The translations under genes and the position numbers were made by a program. Positions 63,014-64,000 of a DNA stretch of 64,000 nucleotides are shown here, piece by piece; position 1 is the first letter of the stretch, and each line of letters starts with the position of its first letter. Under the pieces are notes generated by a model. That model was not told where the DNA came from. It was given only the letters and a program-made list of their open reading frames with translations, and made no database searches. Source of the stretch: Flammeovirgaceae bacterium 311 (GTDB taxonomy: Bacteria; Bacteroidota; Bacteroidia; Cytophagales; Cyclobacteriaceae); contig CP004371.1 in the NCBI GenBank assembly GCA_000597885.1, forward strand, positions 434,001 through 498,000, read 5' to 3'.

Positions 63014-64000
63014 CTATTCTCCGGCTGCCATAGCAAATTTATAGATCCTGCCATCAAAGCCGCATACATACAACTCCTGGTGTTGATCTACCCCAAAAGA
63101 TGAAACCGGGAAGGGAACCTTGAATATTTCCGTATTCACTGAATTTGCCCTGTCGGTAAAATCAAGTGTCCAGATGCGGCTCGTTACAAAATCTGCATAT
63201 ATGTATTTGCCTTTTAGCTCATCAATGGCAGCCCCCCTGTATACATAGCCGCCTGTGATGGATACTCCCTCATCACGGCCATACTCCAAAACCGGCATAA
63301 CTAATCCTTCCTGCTCACAGCCAGATGATGGTTGAAAGCAGTGCTTGCCTTCCATTATATTCCAGCCGTAATTCTTTCCCTTTTCGATTATATCTACTTC
63401 CTCCCACTTGTTCTGGCCAACATCGGCAGCCCAAAGGGTGTTGGTTTGTGTATCAAAGCTAAACCTCCAGGGATTACGCAGCCCATACGCCCAGATTTCT
63501 TGTTTATAACCCTGCTGATTGGCTGCAAAGGGATTGTCTGCCGGAATGGCTTAGTTTTTCCCCGCTGCTTTACCATTTACATCGATGCGTAAAATAGCGC
63601 CTAACAAAGTGTTGAGACTTTGCCCGTTGTTCCTGGGATCACCGCCGGAGCCGCCATCGCCTACCGCTATGTATAAATACCCATCGGGCCCAAATGCCAG
63701 CTGGCCGCCATTGTGGTTTGAGTAAGGCTGTGGAATTTCCAGCAGTACCAGTTCGCTGCTATTATCAGCCATATCAGGGTTTGAGGCAGATACCCGGAAG
63801 CGGGAGATCACTGTTCGATTAGGATTAGAAGCCGTATAGTTTACATAAAAATAACCATTGCGCTGATAGTCGGGGTGAAAAGCCAAACCCAGCAGCCCTT
63901 CTTCGTTGCCGCTATCATCAACCTGGTCTTCAATGTCGAGGTAAGCAGCTGCATCTGCCACCGATGCTTCATTTGGAAAAACTGATATCACACCTCTTTG
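63014..64000 (-). pseudogene. PQQ-dependent sugar dehydrogenase, interrupted by an in-frame stop and cut by the window edge
   Basis: One continuous reading frame encodes a soluble glucose/sorbosone-type dehydrogenase with a six-bladed propeller. Motifs are [50 protein letters not shown], then AIPADNPF, WAYGLRNPWRFSFD, WAADVGQNKWEEV and SITGGYVYRG. A single TAA at 63551-63553 splits it exactly where homologues have Tyr or another residue before AIP (GKN-stop-AIPADN), with no frameshift. The 5' end lies beyond 64000, so the start, signal peptide and upstream context are not visible. It could be a true nonsense mutation, a sequencing error, or rarely a read-through. Confidence 0.9.

Overview
The window looks chromosomal and comes from a Bacteroidota bacterium, most likely of the order Cytophagales. 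The evidence is a type IX secretion sorting domain, a PID-CTERM substrate beside an exosortase, a fused SpmA/SpmB protein, a DUF6089-like barrel protein, and several promoters of the Bacteroidota form TTG-N19/20-TAnnTTTG. Species cannot be named from sequence alone.

Region 1 (1-20.1 kb) is ordinary core genome. It holds a ppa-queA-mscS operon, menC, a sirtuin, a membrane GAF/PAS sensor, topA, a SixA-like phosphatase with an agmatinase-family enzyme, tex, spmAB, rsmE, an acyl-CoA-binding protein, gltA and mgtC. Eight clear intrinsic terminators separate units here and at 56.7 kb.

Region 2 (20.2-47.5 kb) is a large surface-polysaccharide locus read on the + strand. It starts from a good promoter with a Wza-like export lipoprotein, Gmd, a Wzc-type tyrosine autokinase, a Wzm-type ABC permease and a Wzt-type ATPase. 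A second Wzt paralogue follows 5 kb later. Thirteen glycosyltransferase-type genes, a pyruvyl transferase, a FkbM methyltransferase and a Wzy-like polymerase follow. The stretch at about 31.9-38.5 kb is visibly AT-richer than its surroundings.

Region 3 (47.5-55.2 kb) is a - strand cluster: a 1324-residue T9SS-sorted protein, a PID-CTERM mini-protein, an exosortase and a small membrane protein. It is followed by a WcaF-like acetyltransferase, another GT2 enzyme and an outer-membrane barrel protein. The arrangement suggests surface display and glycan decoration handled together.

Region 4 (55.4-61.9 kb) is the least explained part. It contains a ParA ATPase with a small partner protein, then about 1.5 kb of AT-rich non-coding DNA with imperfect repeats, an orphan acidic protein, and a tight four-gene operon built around a TelA-family protein.

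Region 5 (61.9-64 kb) has a Tat-type aldo/keto reductase and a PQQ-type sugar dehydrogenase that is interrupted by one in-frame stop codon and cut by the window edge. No tRNA, rRNA, transposase or CRISPR array was seen.
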